A stretch of 64,000 nt of DNA from Muricea muricata. Its lineage: Eukaryota; Cnidaria; Anthozoa; Malacalcyonacea; Plexauridae. The translations under genes were made by a program, and so were the position numbers. Numbering within the stretch: the first letter of the stretch is position 1; each line of letters opens with the position of its first letter. This document shows, in pieces, positions 12,201 through 23,687 of this stretch. The notes under the pieces are model-generated. The model ran no database searches. It had not been told where the DNA came from and saw only the letters and a program-made list of their open reading frames with translations. The DNA lies in NCBI GenBank assembly GCA_963855995.1, contig OY979724.1:752858-816857 (forward strand). The letters are read 5' to 3'.

Positions 12201-15200
12201 CGCAAATCAACATTACCATAATGTTGGTGCTGGTGCGTGCTTGATTTACGTGGCGGTAATGCCGGGGAGGGGGCGATGATAATGAAGCTATAATGAAGCT
12301 ATAATGAAGCTATAATGGTTGCCTTGTTTGGCTTTTCAGGCCAAAGTAATAGAACTTCAGGTCAGCTGGCAAGTGTGCGGCTCACTTCCTCCTGGATGTG
12401 AGAAAGAAACTTACAAGAAGCCCCCAGACAAAACAGTCAAAGAAGAAGACATTGAGAAGTAATCTTCGAGAGCTTTATCAAACACAATGCGATGGGAAAG
12501 ATAATCTGAGAATGGCATAAATTGGCTTCATATATTCATATATTAAGCTAATTTCATATCGGCTTTGATGTCACATTGTGTTTACTAAAACTCTTCTGTT
12601 AATTTATCTGGAGTGTTTTTAGTTATGAATGACGCTTACCTCGGCATGAAAGAGCTTTTGCGTTGGAGAAATTAAATGAAATTGTGGTTCTCTTTGAATA
12701 AGCAGATTCAAATTTTGTTTTTCCCTTTTATGGTCTGCGGAAAGAAAAATATTTGATGAAAATGTTTGACAAATGAAAAAACTTTTGAAACTCTAGTAAC
12801 ACCAGTGTTAGCCATTGATGTATTTAATTATTTTCCTTACTTTGCGTAAATGAAATATATTCATTTGTAATGAAGTAATTTTGCTCTGAACCATTTTTTG
12901 CCTCTAACGAAGTACGATTTTTGTTACTAATATTCGATCTAGACAAAAAAGAACAAAGTATTTTACTACTGCTAGAAAGAGGATTCTAAGATTAGTAGAA
13001 TTGCAAAGTTTGGTGGTGAAATGTTGTGAAATACAGAAAATATATCCTTGTGAAGTTTGCAAATTTTGTATATATTTGTATTGCGCGCGGAAAAGTTGCC
13101 ATTTTCGCGGCAATTTTAGCTCAAAAATGGCAACTTTTTCCGCGCGTAATACAAATATATTCAAAATTTACAAATCTCAAGAGGGCTATATTTTCTGTAT
13201 TTTACATTTCGCCACTAAACTTTCCAATTCTACTAATTTTAAAATACTCTTTCTAACCGTAGTAAAAGATTTCGCTCTTCCTGCCTAGTTCGACCTGCCT
13301 AGTATTTTGCAAATTGTCCATTGCTCACTAATTTATTTTTACTTCAGTAAAATTTTCAAGCAATACTTTCACGTTTACCATAGTTTTCAGTCAGTACTTT
13401 GACTTTGACGAAAAAATTGAGGTACTACTTTGGTAAAAAAATTGAGTGTTTTATTACCGCGCACGACGCAATTGGAAGAGCTCCTTTTTCCCCCAATCAC
13501 GTCGTGCAAGACTAATTATAATCGAACGCTTTTCGCATGTATTATAAATTTAAAAAAACAATTGCTTTTCCCATGTCATATTTAAAAACAGCTAACCTCT
13601 GCGGAGGAGAGCGGTGTTTTACTGAACAATACAGTCGTGGGTAGGTCCCATCGCACGATCAAATTTTTCATCCAAATTTATTGTTTTCACATCCTATAGG
13701 GTGAAAGTGTTTTATGAACATTATCAGGAGCTTCAAATCGGAGATAAATGTTTTTATGTGGTCAAGGAAGAAGATATTCTTGATGACGAAAATCATACTG
13801 AAAAATCTAAACTTCTCAAAGAAGGTATAGCGTACTGATCAATTGTTGTGTGTGACTCTTGCAAGCTATACAGCTTTTATAAAGTTTGAAGTTGTAGCAA
13901 CCGCGAAAAATATTTTATACAAGCGTTGTATACGAAGTTTTCAATAGATTTATAATTATTTTATATAAGATTCATAATTTTTTTAGCTTTCTACTCATTG
14001 TTTAAACTTTCTGTGTTATATTAAACTCAATAGTTTCATTACTCGTCATTTTAACACCGTAAATTACTGGCGTGAAAAAGCCAAGCTGTTTTTTCCTCGC
14101 TAAAACACAGAGTCGATTGCTTGTTTAGAACTTGGTTTAAATCTGCATTATCTAAGAATAGTTTTCAGCGATCGTTTGTAAAGTCGTAGAAATTGTTAAA
14201 ATTTGAATGTTTTAAACCGCTGCTAAAGGCTCACTTGAAATCCGTATAGTCCCTGCCCAAAGTCTTGATATTTCTCTGGGTACTTGACCTCCTTCAGAGA
14301 GTTTTAGAAGGTATGTTGGGGGGAGAGAGCTAGCGCCTAAATAACTTGTGTTTCGCTGTTTTTTCATGACTTCAGGTTGAGCTGCAGCATTTGGAGTTCA
14401 GCGCAGTTTCAAGTGAGGACGATTAACTTTTACTTTCTTTCCTTCTTCACAGAAACATCAGAACATTTGCTCGACAAAGATCCTGTACCCAACGGACCTA
14501 GCAGCCTTAATGCTCAAAATGAAGCCATAAACGGCGAGGAGTCTCTTTGTGATCAAGCTTTAAAAACTATGGAACGATCTTGTGAACAAACAGAACCGAC
14601 AACTGTATTAGATCGAGACTCTGTGACGTCACTAAGTCAAGTTACAATATCGCTGACCTCAATCATGTCAGGTAAGGTGATTAGCTGCCCCGTCCAGTGC
14701 GAATTAAATGGGGTTTTGTATTTGTACAAAATTGGATTGTATACTAAATGTATGTTCCCCATATGGTATTTGGGGTGAAATATGGTAACTTGACATAATG
14801 TCTTGAAATCGCTTGAAACTTTGCAAAAATGATGGAATATGCCTTCTTTTATGAAAATCATTTTGAGCCAGTCAAACTCATTTTTGCAAGTTTTCAAAAT
14901 TTCACCTATGGTATCCTGTGCCAATGCCTGATTTGGTAATTTGGTATTTGGGGTGAAATATGGTAACTTGGCATAATCACTTGAAATCACTTGAAACTTT
15001 GCACAAATTTTCAAAGTTTCATCTATGGTCTCTTGTGGAATTCCTTATGGTATCTGGGTTTGTGACGCGATACTTACCTGAGGGAATGGCTGTCTTTTAT
15101 TAACTGTAGATAAAACCGACGAGAACAACGAGACCACGGCCCACGAGTCAGACGGCAATAAACCCACGACCCACGAGTCTGATAGTGACGATGGCGACGT

Positions 15201-18200
15201 TGAGTCAGACGGGGCTGACCAAGCCAACTACAAAACATCGAAACAAAGCCACTCTTCCAAACCTTCGACAAGACGAAGGCGCAGGCGGATCAGACACAAG
15301 CGTAAACAACAGTTGAACTGTGTTAAAGTGAAGCCTGGGGACAAGGTTTGCGTTGAGATCATTAGGACTAAAACTAGAGCTGACGTCATCTGGCAAGATG
15401 GATCATTGGAGAAAAACGTCGATACTCTGGATCTGATTGCCATTTACCACATTGACGAACATCAATTCTTTCCTGGTTATATTGTGAATGATATGAGAGG
15501 TAGGATGGGGATAAATGGGTATCTATAGTGGATCCTGAAGGATAATTTCTTCCCCTATACGAGGCTACTTACCTTTACACTGCATCAAACTGTTGGAAAG
15601 TTGCTAAAATACTTTCTTCGTTCAAAACAAATACGTGGAACCTAAAAGAATATGTTTCTAAACAATTGCATATTCGCTCATAAATTCGGCGAAAAATTAA
15701 ATCATATTTTCATTCCTCTAATAAACTGTTGGAGAGTGTTTGCAAGTGTAACTTTTTCAAACGATAGAGTTTGCGCACAGGTTATTACAAATGCTTTCTT
15801 TTTCCCAACGGCTTTTCAGCACCAACGACCAAATTAATCGGTGAAATGTATTTTTTGATTTCAGGTTTAGAAAATAGTAACGTTGCCACAACGTTCGACA
15901 AATACGGCGTCGTACGAAGTTCCTCCGACGTTGAACGAACATGCGCAGTAATGTGGTTCTCATGCAGCGGAGAGGATCTTGGGATTGAACATGACGTCAG
16001 CGTCTACGATCTGGCTGAGACTGTTGATATGGTATTCAATCCGGGTGATTTGGTCGTCGCTGTGAATGCTGGAAACGACGGGGGTAGTCAGCATTATGGG
16101 GTGGCCGGACAGGTAATCGAGGGATATTTTTGAAACTAGTATTTCTCCCGTCGGGGTACCCTCAGGAAATAGTACGGTACGTTGATGAACCTATTGTTGG
16201 TTTTAGGTAGTATGCGTGGATCAAGAGGGGTATGTTGTAGTAAAATGGGTGGGAGAACAGGGCTCCGAGCCAGGGAAGCACCGTCCACATGAACTGTACA
16301 AAGTCGAAAGCGAAGATAGCGAATCCGAGAACAGTTCAGACAGTGATAATAGTTCTGGCAGCGAGGACTGGGAAACAGCCAGCGAGGACGGTCATGCCGA
16401 GGCTGATGATGCAAACAGTGAGAACAGACCAAGTCTGATAATCCCTCCCGCCATTCCGTCGCAAGATGAAGAACCAAGTAGTCCCAGGGTGGTTAATGTC
16501 GACGTCGAAGCTTTGAATAATGCGAATAGTACAGAAAACATGAGCATGCAGACTGGTGATTGCGTTGAAGGTATGAAATAAACTAGTTGTGCACACATTA
16601 AACCATTCACTACCTCAAACAATATAAGGAGAATACGGCATTTCCGGCCAAGACCCCTCCACTAGTTTCCTAACAAAGGGTTTTTGCTTCAAACGTCGAC
16701 TGAAGCTTGTATCGTATTTGAAGATTTTGTGTACTTTTGATCCACTGTTGCCACTGGCAACATTAGTTCAAGATAATGTTGTTATGGCGTCACGTTTGAC
16801 AGAGGTAGAGGACGGAATAGTGAAAAACAATACCTCGGCAGTCGTACAACCATAGACCATCTGGTGGGGATGTAAAGGGTGGATTGGTTGGTACCCTGGA
16901 CCGATAGGCGACTGACATCGACTAGGAGTCGATGTACGAAAGGAGAATGGCGCTCTACACCGGATAGTGATTTTCTTAAACTTTCTAAACATGGAAACTT
17001 GACTGGCAAAGCGATATTAAAGTTTAGCATTTTCGTGTGCTCAATATCCCTAATGTCATTGCTTTTTATGCCTTTCTGCGGCAGTTGAAAAAATCAGTAT
17101 CCGTTGGTCAATGCTATCCAACTTTCGTACAAGATAATTTACAGCTTCCTGTTTCTATGAATTCATTATTTGGCACTTATTGGTGTTTCGGAACAATATA
17201 GGGAATGGACAGTAGAGCCACTCAATTAAAGTTTGTGTGTCCACGGATATCGTATTACGCATCTCATTACCATTATGCCAGCCAGTCAACTGCATTACAC
17301 TGTGACCCTACTGTCCATTCGTTATAGTGTGGTTTCGGGTTTATCAAACAAAAGACATGATATAAAGATAAGAATTTAACAATACTTTATTGTTTTGTCC
17401 CCGCGCAGGAGATGCATTCTTGATGCTAAGCGAGGTTCATGTCACTCATCATTACTATGAAGATCACTTCGCAAAGAATTTTACTCCAGACAAACCAAGG
17501 AAGTTCATGTCTGTCGTTCGCAAAGAAATGTTGTTGCTGAGGTCGTCTTTACCATCAGGAATCTTGATTCGTGGCTTTGAAAATGCTATGGTAGGTTGAA
17601 GATGAAGAGTGGTGGTTTATTTTTATATAGCATATGTTAATTACTGTTGGCCCACCCAACCCCACCATTACCTAAGCCACAGTGTCAAGATGAAGGTTGG
17701 TGGTGTACTTTTATATAGCTTTGTCACAGCATATGTTAATTGCTGCTGGCCCATCCAACCCTACCATTACCTGAGCCACGGTCTCAACTTTTCCTGTGGG
17801 AGGAAACCAGAGTACGTGGAATAGCGCAAGACTTTCACGAGCGTTGTGTTAAAAAAGCATCAAGTACAGTCGCTAATTAAGATCGCGTGACTTCCCAATC
17901 TTGCCAAATGTCTGCCTCGATGACTAGGTTTGAATCGCATCGAGGAAACTCTAATCAGAATCGAACCCGCGACCTCAGAGCTGAAAGGCGGGATGGTGAA
18001 TATGATGGTAATAATGGTAGTGATGTTATGATGGCGATGACCATCAACGTGGTGGTTGGTAATATGACTGCAATGGTAATATTTTATCACCATATGTTAA
18101 AATTTTTTAACCAAGAAATATTTCTCACCCCTCCAGGAACTATTCACCGTCCTAATCACGGGTCCCAAAGACACTCCTTACGAAGGTGGTATCTTTCTTT

Positions 18201-21069
18201 TTGATATCAAACTACCCTCTGATTACCCGCACTCCCCTCCCTTGGTGTTCTTTGTCTCCATGACACGCAGTGTTTTCAACCCCAATCTGTATGTGGATGG
18301 CACAGTATGCACCAGTCTCCTGGGTACGTGGTCTGGCAAAGACAGCGAGACATGGACTGAAAAGTCGAATCTACTACAAGTTCTCTTATCAATCCAAGGT
18401 TGGTGTTTGTTAATCTAGCATGCTATCTATATTCTCTCGTATTTCATCACAGTTGGACAGGCACAGCCATCCCAAACCCACCTTTTTAACATTCCCTAGA
18501 AGGAAACCGCAATACATGCAGTAAACTCTCACGATATCCGAAAAAACATATACTCCGCAAAAAGAACATCTAGAAAACTCAAGATTCGAGCTTTTTTAAA
18601 ACAAGACAACAATTTTGTGGTGATACAGTATTTCGACTCTATTTCAAAATCATTGTCAAACCGGAACGAACTCTATGTAAGCTTGCTTTAATACTTTATA
18701 TACAAAGAAAAAAGCTTGAGTTTAAAAGATGCTGTTTTTCGAAGACGTGTCGCCCCAATTCACTTTCGTTATGTTTAAATGAATACAGAACGTTTCTCCG
18801 CCATAGTGTCTTCATCAGGACTGATCTAATGTTGTAGCATCGCTACTTAAGGTCGATGCATTCTTGTTGCAGCAGGGCAACATCAAACCACTACTGATAA
18901 AGACACTAGACTGGAGTACCAAAAAGTTGCGTCGTAAATTTCAATCTGGCTTTGCATTCATTTAAACATAACGTGAATAGCGAGTGTTCATTACACCTGG
19001 TTCCCGTGAACAAACTAACTTAAGCCTTTACCAGCAGACAATTTGATAAAATATAAGAAAAAGCATACTCCGAAAAACAACACCTTGTAAACTCAAGATA
19101 TGAGCTGTTAACAACAAGACAACAGTTTTGTGGCTTGTTAACAGCTCATATCTTGAGTTTACAAGATGTTGTTTTTCGGAGTATACTTTTTCTTATAAAC
19201 TAACTTCATATCCTATCATTCATCTCCACACACAGTTCCTTATATTTAAACATTTTGTCTGCAGCGCTAATCCTGTGCAAGGAGCCTTACTTCAACGAAG
19301 CTGGTTTCGACAAATACAAGGGAACCTCGGAAGGCGCCGAAAACGCTCGTCTCTACAACGAAATGGCAATACTCCATCTTCTATCATCAATGACAGCTGC
19401 CGTGAAGTTAAAACATCCGATATTTGAAAAGGAGATGAGGGATCATTTCAAGAAACATGGACTAAGGTAAGCTTTTAAGGTTTCGAACGGTAAGACTGTT
19501 CTTTTTTCCACCTACCTCCGTAGAACTATTTCTGACGCTTTATCTAGCAAAACTCGCACAAGCGCGTGCACCTACTTTGACAATTCATCTAATTCTGGCA
19601 AAATTTCTGCGCCTGCAAAATAGACATTGTTTTTGAAAAGCACGCAAAAACGCGGCATCTTTCGCTAGCTAAACCAGTGATAGAAACAGAAGTTTCTCTG
19701 GGTTCTCTGAGGTCCTTTCTCCGTCAGGAAGTTAGTAGTTCGAAATAGTCAAGAATTATTATTCGTGGTGTTATGTGCTCGAATACGAACGATGTTTGTG
19801 GTGTTACTCTGAGTTTATATCCACACCGGGCTAGCTGAAAAATATACCTGACAGGGCGGGAATCGAACCTACGATCTTGGGAATGCATTCTAAAGGTCGT
19901 AGGTTCGACTACCTCCGTGGTCAGCCATTTTTTTCCAGTTTGTCCCCGGTGGGATATAGGCTAAGACTAACACCACATACATCAATGTTACAAGTGGTAC
20001 GCATAGAATATTTCGTTTAAAAATCGCTCTTGAATTGTTCCCACAATTTATGTAACAGCGTGTAGGACTATGGAACACCATATGTCATATATAATCTCCA
20101 ATGTTGAGTGACAATATGTAACGATGTGTAACAGAATGTAACACGCTACAGAACAGCATGTGGCAGACACTAATGTGAAGTGACAAGGTGAAACGACAAA
20201 CGCCAGGGAGAGAAAAAAATTGCTAAAAGGCAAAGAGCAATTATAAATTTCCATGTTTCAAATCTTCATTGTGTAACCAAAGTTATGACTTAAGAAAGAG
20301 AATCTGAAACGTTCGAATTAAACGAAAATTCTGCCAAGAAAGTTTCGCCCTGTCGTTTGTCGTTGCCCAGGGATGCCAAGCTTAAGCTCTCTGTTACAAA
20401 TAAACACCGTGAAATGGCTACTCCAAATCGTGCATGGTAGAACATTCTTCATCCTCAAATACTTCGACACAGTATCCTGAGATCCTCGTTAGAGTTGATG
20501 TAAGGTTGCGATTTGATTTCTTCCCTTACGAGCTGGAATTTCTTTGTGAGAACATGGTTATTAGCAAGTTATGCAACTTGCGAGTATTTCGTTGCTTGTG
20601 TCAGCATGCCTTAATGTTACGACAAGAAGCAGGGCAAAATTAGCAATACCTTGGAATCTCCCTGGCATTGAAGTGATTGAACAGAGCATTAGAATGGCGC
20701 ATCTTCGATTCTTACCAGAGACCTACAGTTCATGAATTTTTCCCGACTGTTCCAAGTCCATTACCCTCTGAAATACTCTTTAAATGACTTCAATGTTTGA
20801 CATTGCTTCATTCCAGAACCATCGAGAGGTATAAGAGTTGGCTGTCACATGCAACACAACTGCCTCAAACGGACGAGAGCTCAACGCTCCGCGAAAACTG
20901 TTGTATTTCGAGCGAAACTTCCTCGCAACAAACTGAGCATTTTAACACGCCGGAATTTCCACTCTTTCCAGTCTCAAAGGGATTCTGTAAATGCTTAGAA
21001 AGGAATATTGAACTGTTTAACCAGGCATTAAGAGAAGAAAAATTGACTTTAAATAAAGATGGCAGCTGA
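9251..21069 (+). CDS. UBE2O: UBE2O, hybrid E2/E3 ubiquitin-conjugating enzyme, 14 exons
   Basis: Exons are 9251-9469, 10363-10533, 11238-11335, 11430-11631, 12340-12458, 13700-13824, 14453-14671, 15110-15499, 15865-16112, 16207-16570, 17409-17590, 18137-18398, 19265-19466 and 20817-21069. All phases agree, giving 1017 aa, somewhat shorter than the vertebrate protein (about 1290). The start is the first ATG (AAGATGGCGG). The N-terminal half has the tandem small beta-barrel regions of UBE2O (LIDRSLQPGDVIRH, WQDGSLEKN, FNPGDLVV). A basic run (STRRRRRRIRHKRK) in exon 8 is a likely nuclear signal, and an acidic serine-rich region is in exon 10. The UBC fold is in exons 11-13, with catalytic Cys837 in VCTSLLGTW and the diagnostic NEAGFD. 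The family ubiquitinates unassembled and nuclear-targeted proteins without a separate E3. Introns hold many repeats. An AATAAA lies near 21778. Confidence 0.93.
9862..10328 (-). repeat. 114-bp tandem repeat array, reversed, in UBE2O intron 1
   Basis: About four copies of the 114-bp unit appear as the reverse complement (GGAAGAACAGTTTAGAACTG, TAACACTGGATCAATAAGA). The array stops about 35 bp before exon 2. Confidence 0.9.
10727..11132. mobile_element. Foldback element, family A, in UBE2O intron 2
   Basis: The ends TGGACCGATCGCAT and ATGCAATCGGTCCA are near inverted copies. The arms stay complementary almost to the centre (TAGTAAAATTGCAAAGTTT against AAACTTTGCAATTTTACTAA; TTGTATTACGCAC against GTGCGTAATACAA). 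There is no open frame of its own. Relatives are at 12920-13300 and 52796-53191. Confidence 0.85.
11640..12240. repeat. Strand-asymmetric low-complexity region, GGT/GAT-rich then ACC/ATC-rich
   Basis: The left half (11640-11940) is rich in TGGTGATGATGGTTG-type sequence. The right half (11955-12200) is rich in CACCATCATCACCAAC-type sequence, so the two could pair as a long imperfect hairpin. It lies in UBE2O intron 4. Confidence 0.75.
12281..12317 (+). repeat. 12-bp tandem repeat, three copies
   Basis: AATGAAGCTATA is repeated three times a few bases upstream of UBE2O exon 5. It is short and probably of no function. Confidence 0.8.
12920..13300. mobile_element. Foldback element, family A, in UBE2O intron 5
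   Basis: The long arms pair: TTAGTAGAATTGCAAAGTTTG at the left answers CCAATTCTACTAATTTTAA at the right. The centre pairs through GCGCGGAAAAGTTGCCA and GGCAACTTTTTCCGCGC. Arm sequence is shared with 10727-11132 and 52796-53191, which defines a family. Confidence 0.85.
14690..15070. repeat. Intron repeat with tandem halves, shared with an SNX8 intron
   Basis: Two copies of a segment of about 190 bp contain TTTGGGGTGAAATATGGTAA and CACTTGAAACTTTGCACAAA. A diverged relative is at 45715-46010 in SNX8. It lies in UBE2O intron 7. Confidence 0.7.
17600..17800 (+). repeat. Tandem duplication of about 90 bp in UBE2O intron 11
   Basis: Two copies contain CATATGTTAATT, GGCCCA-CCAACCC and ACCATTACCT-AGCCAC. 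A repeat-like segment follows (17790-17990) with GGGAGGAAACCAGAGTA and an inverse tRNA B-box-like GAATCGAACCCGCGACC, suggesting a tRNA-derived SINE remnant. Confidence 0.55.
18536..18980. mobile_element. Nested repeat remnants in UBE2O intron 12
   Basis: 18540-18665 repeats the interior of the foldback element at 3950-4100. 18767-18977 is bounded by inverted copies of GTTATGTTTAAATGAAT. Between them on the minus strand is CTGATGA followed 15 bases later by GAAAC (18790-18819), the spacing of a hammerhead ribozyme core. No protein-coding capacity was found. Confidence 0.6.
19052..19197. mobile_element. Near-perfect hairpin element in UBE2O intron 12
   Basis: The left arm runs from ATATAAGAAAAAGCATACTCC through AACTCAAGATATGAGCTGTT, and the right arm is its reverse complement through to CTTTTTCTTATA. 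The loop is only about ten bases. It shares termini and flank with the element at 3950-4100. It ends about 70 bp before exon 13. Confidence 0.85.
19788..19989. mobile_element. Foldback element carrying tRNA B-box-like sequences in both arms
   Basis: The left arm (GTTTGTGGTGTTACTCTGAG ... GCGGGAATCGAACCTACGAT) pairs with the right arm (GTCGTAGGTTCGACTACC ... GACTAACACCACATAC). Each arm has GTAGGTTCGA, close to the RNA polymerase III B box. It could be two SINE tails in head-to-head orientation. It lies in UBE2O intron 13. Confidence 0.65.
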
Positions 21070-22269
21070 TGAAAGATAAATATGCCATTGCACATGCAAG
21101 TGTATATTAATATGAAATAACTATTTAATGCTGACTTACAGCAAAACGCAATATGTTGTTGAAGACAATATCGATAAACAGAAAGATTATGTTAAAAATA
21201 GTTCTTTATAGCTGGCAGTAGCACATGTAATTATTTTCCCTATTACAGACAGTGGAATTACAGAACTTTGAATAATATTATTGAGAGTCTGGCTAGCTTT
21301 TAAGATAATAACCAGGTTACTGTAAGTTTCGTGTGTGCAAAATTTTGTGTCCACATACCACAAACGCATTGCTACACATTTATTTGGTAATGCAACATAA
21401 AATATTTCAATTCAGTCTACTACTATAGTAGGCATACATTAAAACTTGATTAAAATGTACAGTTATACATTTAATATGCTAAGACACAAGATTCTCTTGA
21501 GTATTAAAGACCTAGAGCTTTCCAGGAATTGTTGGCTAGAGTTGATTGTTTAAAGGTATAGTCCATATGTAGTTAGTATTCATGTAAAATAGACTGTAAA
21601 CTCTGCAATGTTTACATTAGAATTGCTTTGTTTATTTTTAAACTTTTACAGTATATATTCATGAATGCAACTGAGTTAGGGCAATGATGATAACTGCAGG
21701 TCTACCTTTGTTATGAGCAACAATGCTTAGAATGGACTTGAGAACATGCTAACAACATTCTGCCATTGAACAGTAACTAATAAACACACAGAAAAACTGA
21801 GTGAAGCAGATTTATAACTCTGCCACGCCCTACGGGCAGGCGGAGTAATTACTTGTTATTTGCAAAGGTGATCAACTTGCAATTCTTATTCTAAAACTAT
21901 TGCAAGACCAAAGTAATTTATCCTACATATTCATAATTTGATATCAGAAACATTGCAAAATGGTTTAGGGTTGACTATCACTACAAATAATGCTACCATT
22001 AACGGCCATCGATCATCTAATCAGATATGACAAATCACGCTAATTACCCATAGAACTTAGTTAGAATGTGGTGGTAGAATTCAAATCTAAACTTTGGCAA
22101 TTTTAATACACTGTTATTAATTTTGAGATTTCTGGTAAATTTCAAATAGTTTACACAAATGTCGATAATGTGCGAATGTCAATAATTGTCCAAATCTATC
22201 CAGACACAATCTATCCTGATTCTGTCCAGTGAGTATAGCCTTAAACTTTAATACATATTGATTGTTCTG
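21070..22269. other. Shared 3' spacer of convergent UBE2O and ARF-like genes
   Basis: It contains the 3' untranslated regions of two converging genes. At 21815-21850 there is a small palindromic repeat with CTCTGCC...GGCAGGCGGAGTAA, matched at 58998-59042. No further gene is seen. Confidence 0.6.
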
Positions 22270-22824
22270 CTATGATAATCTCGGTCGGTTTTGGATCTGG
22301 TTGGCTAACCAATCCAGCCCCTCTGTTAGCCCCTCGGCCTTGGTAGCACAAGTCGCTTGGACAAACCACGACCGTTTCTTCAAATCGTTTAGACCAAGCT
22401 GTTCACGGATTTCAGTGCTGCTCATGGCATTCTCTACGTCTTGTTTATTTGCAAATATTAACAAATGTACATTCTCTAATTCATCTTCTTCTAAAAGGCG
22501 CCATAATTCTGTCTTTACTTCAGGCATTCGTTCCCGATCTGAACTATCAATGACAAAAATAATGCCCCCGGAGCCTTGGAAATAAACCCGCCATAAATTC
22601 CGTATCTTGTCTTGCCCGCCAATGTCCCAGACGGTAAAGGAAATATTCCTATAAGCCACAGTTTCCACGTTAAAACCTATTGTTGGCACGCTCGATATAA
22701 CCTTTCCAAATTTTAGTTGATACAAAATCGTTGTTTTTCCTGCATTGTCAAGGCCAACCATTAAGATACGAACGTCATCGTGTCCTAAGAGCTTAGTCCA
22801 AACACTTGATAGAAAATTCCCCAT
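22270..22824 (-). CDS. ARF-family small GTPase, intronless
   Basis: The protein has 184 aa and starts at the ATG at 22824 (MGNFLSS). A GTG one codon upstream also opens the frame but is not the start. Gly2 fits N-myristoylation. All GTPase motifs are intact: P-loop GLDNAGKTT, switch 1 [10 protein letters not shown], switch 2 [14 protein letters not shown], guanine-binding NKQD and CAT. The whole sequence follows canonical ARF1-type proteins ([27 protein letters not shown]). An Asn replaces the usual Ala in GLDAAGKTT, as in several ARF-like proteins. The family controls vesicle coat recruitment at Golgi or endosome membranes in the GTP-bound state. The gene has no introns, whereas ARF genes usually do, so a retrocopy that stayed functional is possible. 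Subfamily assignment is not certain, so no symbol is given. Confidence 0.88.
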   Translation of the reverse strand: MGNFLSSVWTKLLGHDDVRILMVGLDNAGKTTILYQLKFGKVISSVPTIGFNVETVAYRNISFTVWDIGGQDKIRNLWRVYFQGSGGIIFVIDSSDRERMPEVKTELWRLLEEDELENVHLLIFANKQDVENAMSSTEIREQLGLNDLKKRSWFVQATCATKAEGLTEGLDWLANQIQNRPRLS

Positions 22825-23109
22825 CACATATGAACGATTTTGTGAAAAAACGAACTAAAACATTTGTTTTGTACACATGGACAAAAATTTAAATATCAAT
22901 CATGATAATTGCAGCGCTATATGACAGACTGGGGCCGAGCTGCTTTGATCTCAATAGTAAACCTGGATTAAAGCTACTTTGTCACTTGGTCTTCATACTG
23001 GTACCTTGTACAATTACTTTTGCACTCGATTTTATTTTTCTGATGCATGTTATTAGTTACCAAAAAGACACAGTTCGGTATCTGCCTGTTGTTGCATCTT
23101 AATGTTTGT

Positions 23110-23687
23110 TTTGGAATCAAGTTTTGTTATGCAAAAGAGCACAGTTTGATATCTATGCTTGAGTGCATCAATTAATGATCAAATGTCTACCATGCAAATG
23201 ATCTGGTGTTTGCTCTCACAAAAACGTCAACATTAGTGAGAAAAATTGCTCACAGATTCAGTGTCACTTACTCAACACTCCAGGTTTTCTTTGCTGATTT
23301 TTTTTGTATATAGTAACAGAGAAATGTTTAAAACTGATATCAAGCTGATCAGTAGAAATAGATCAAGATAAAACAAGTCTGAAATAATATCAGTTTCATG
23401 TTTCAGTTTCAGTTGCAAAGCTTTGGAGAAATTGCATTTTCATCAGTTGTGTTTCCACAAAATGAAACTGATATGTTCAACTGCCAAACTTACAAAGAAT
23501 TCGAGTGGAAAATAAGTTGATAGAAGATATATTTTCAAAAATTTATTATGCTAAAATAATCTAAGGTTTACTTATCTACACTCACATCTTACTTAGTATA
23601 AAGTAATTTTAAACCTGTACAAAATGAGATTAATTACTTGTAAGTTTACACAGGCACACTAAAATAGTTTTGTTGTTTAAATATTAT
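23110..23687. repeat. 3' flank of the first RING-Kelch gene, part of a segmental duplication
   Basis: This flank matches 29790-30352 closely (GAGCACAGTTTGATATCTAT, CATCAATTAATGATCAAAT, AACAGAGAAATGTTTAAAAC). The duplication that made the two RING-Kelch genes therefore included at least 550 bp of downstream DNA. Read on the minus strand, an AATAAA is present at 23542-23547; the second copy has a base change there. Confidence 0.85.

Noticed and set aside
12904-13288. Overlapping frames on both strands in UBE2O intron 5
   Set aside because: Both are readings of the same palindromic foldback element and mirror each other.
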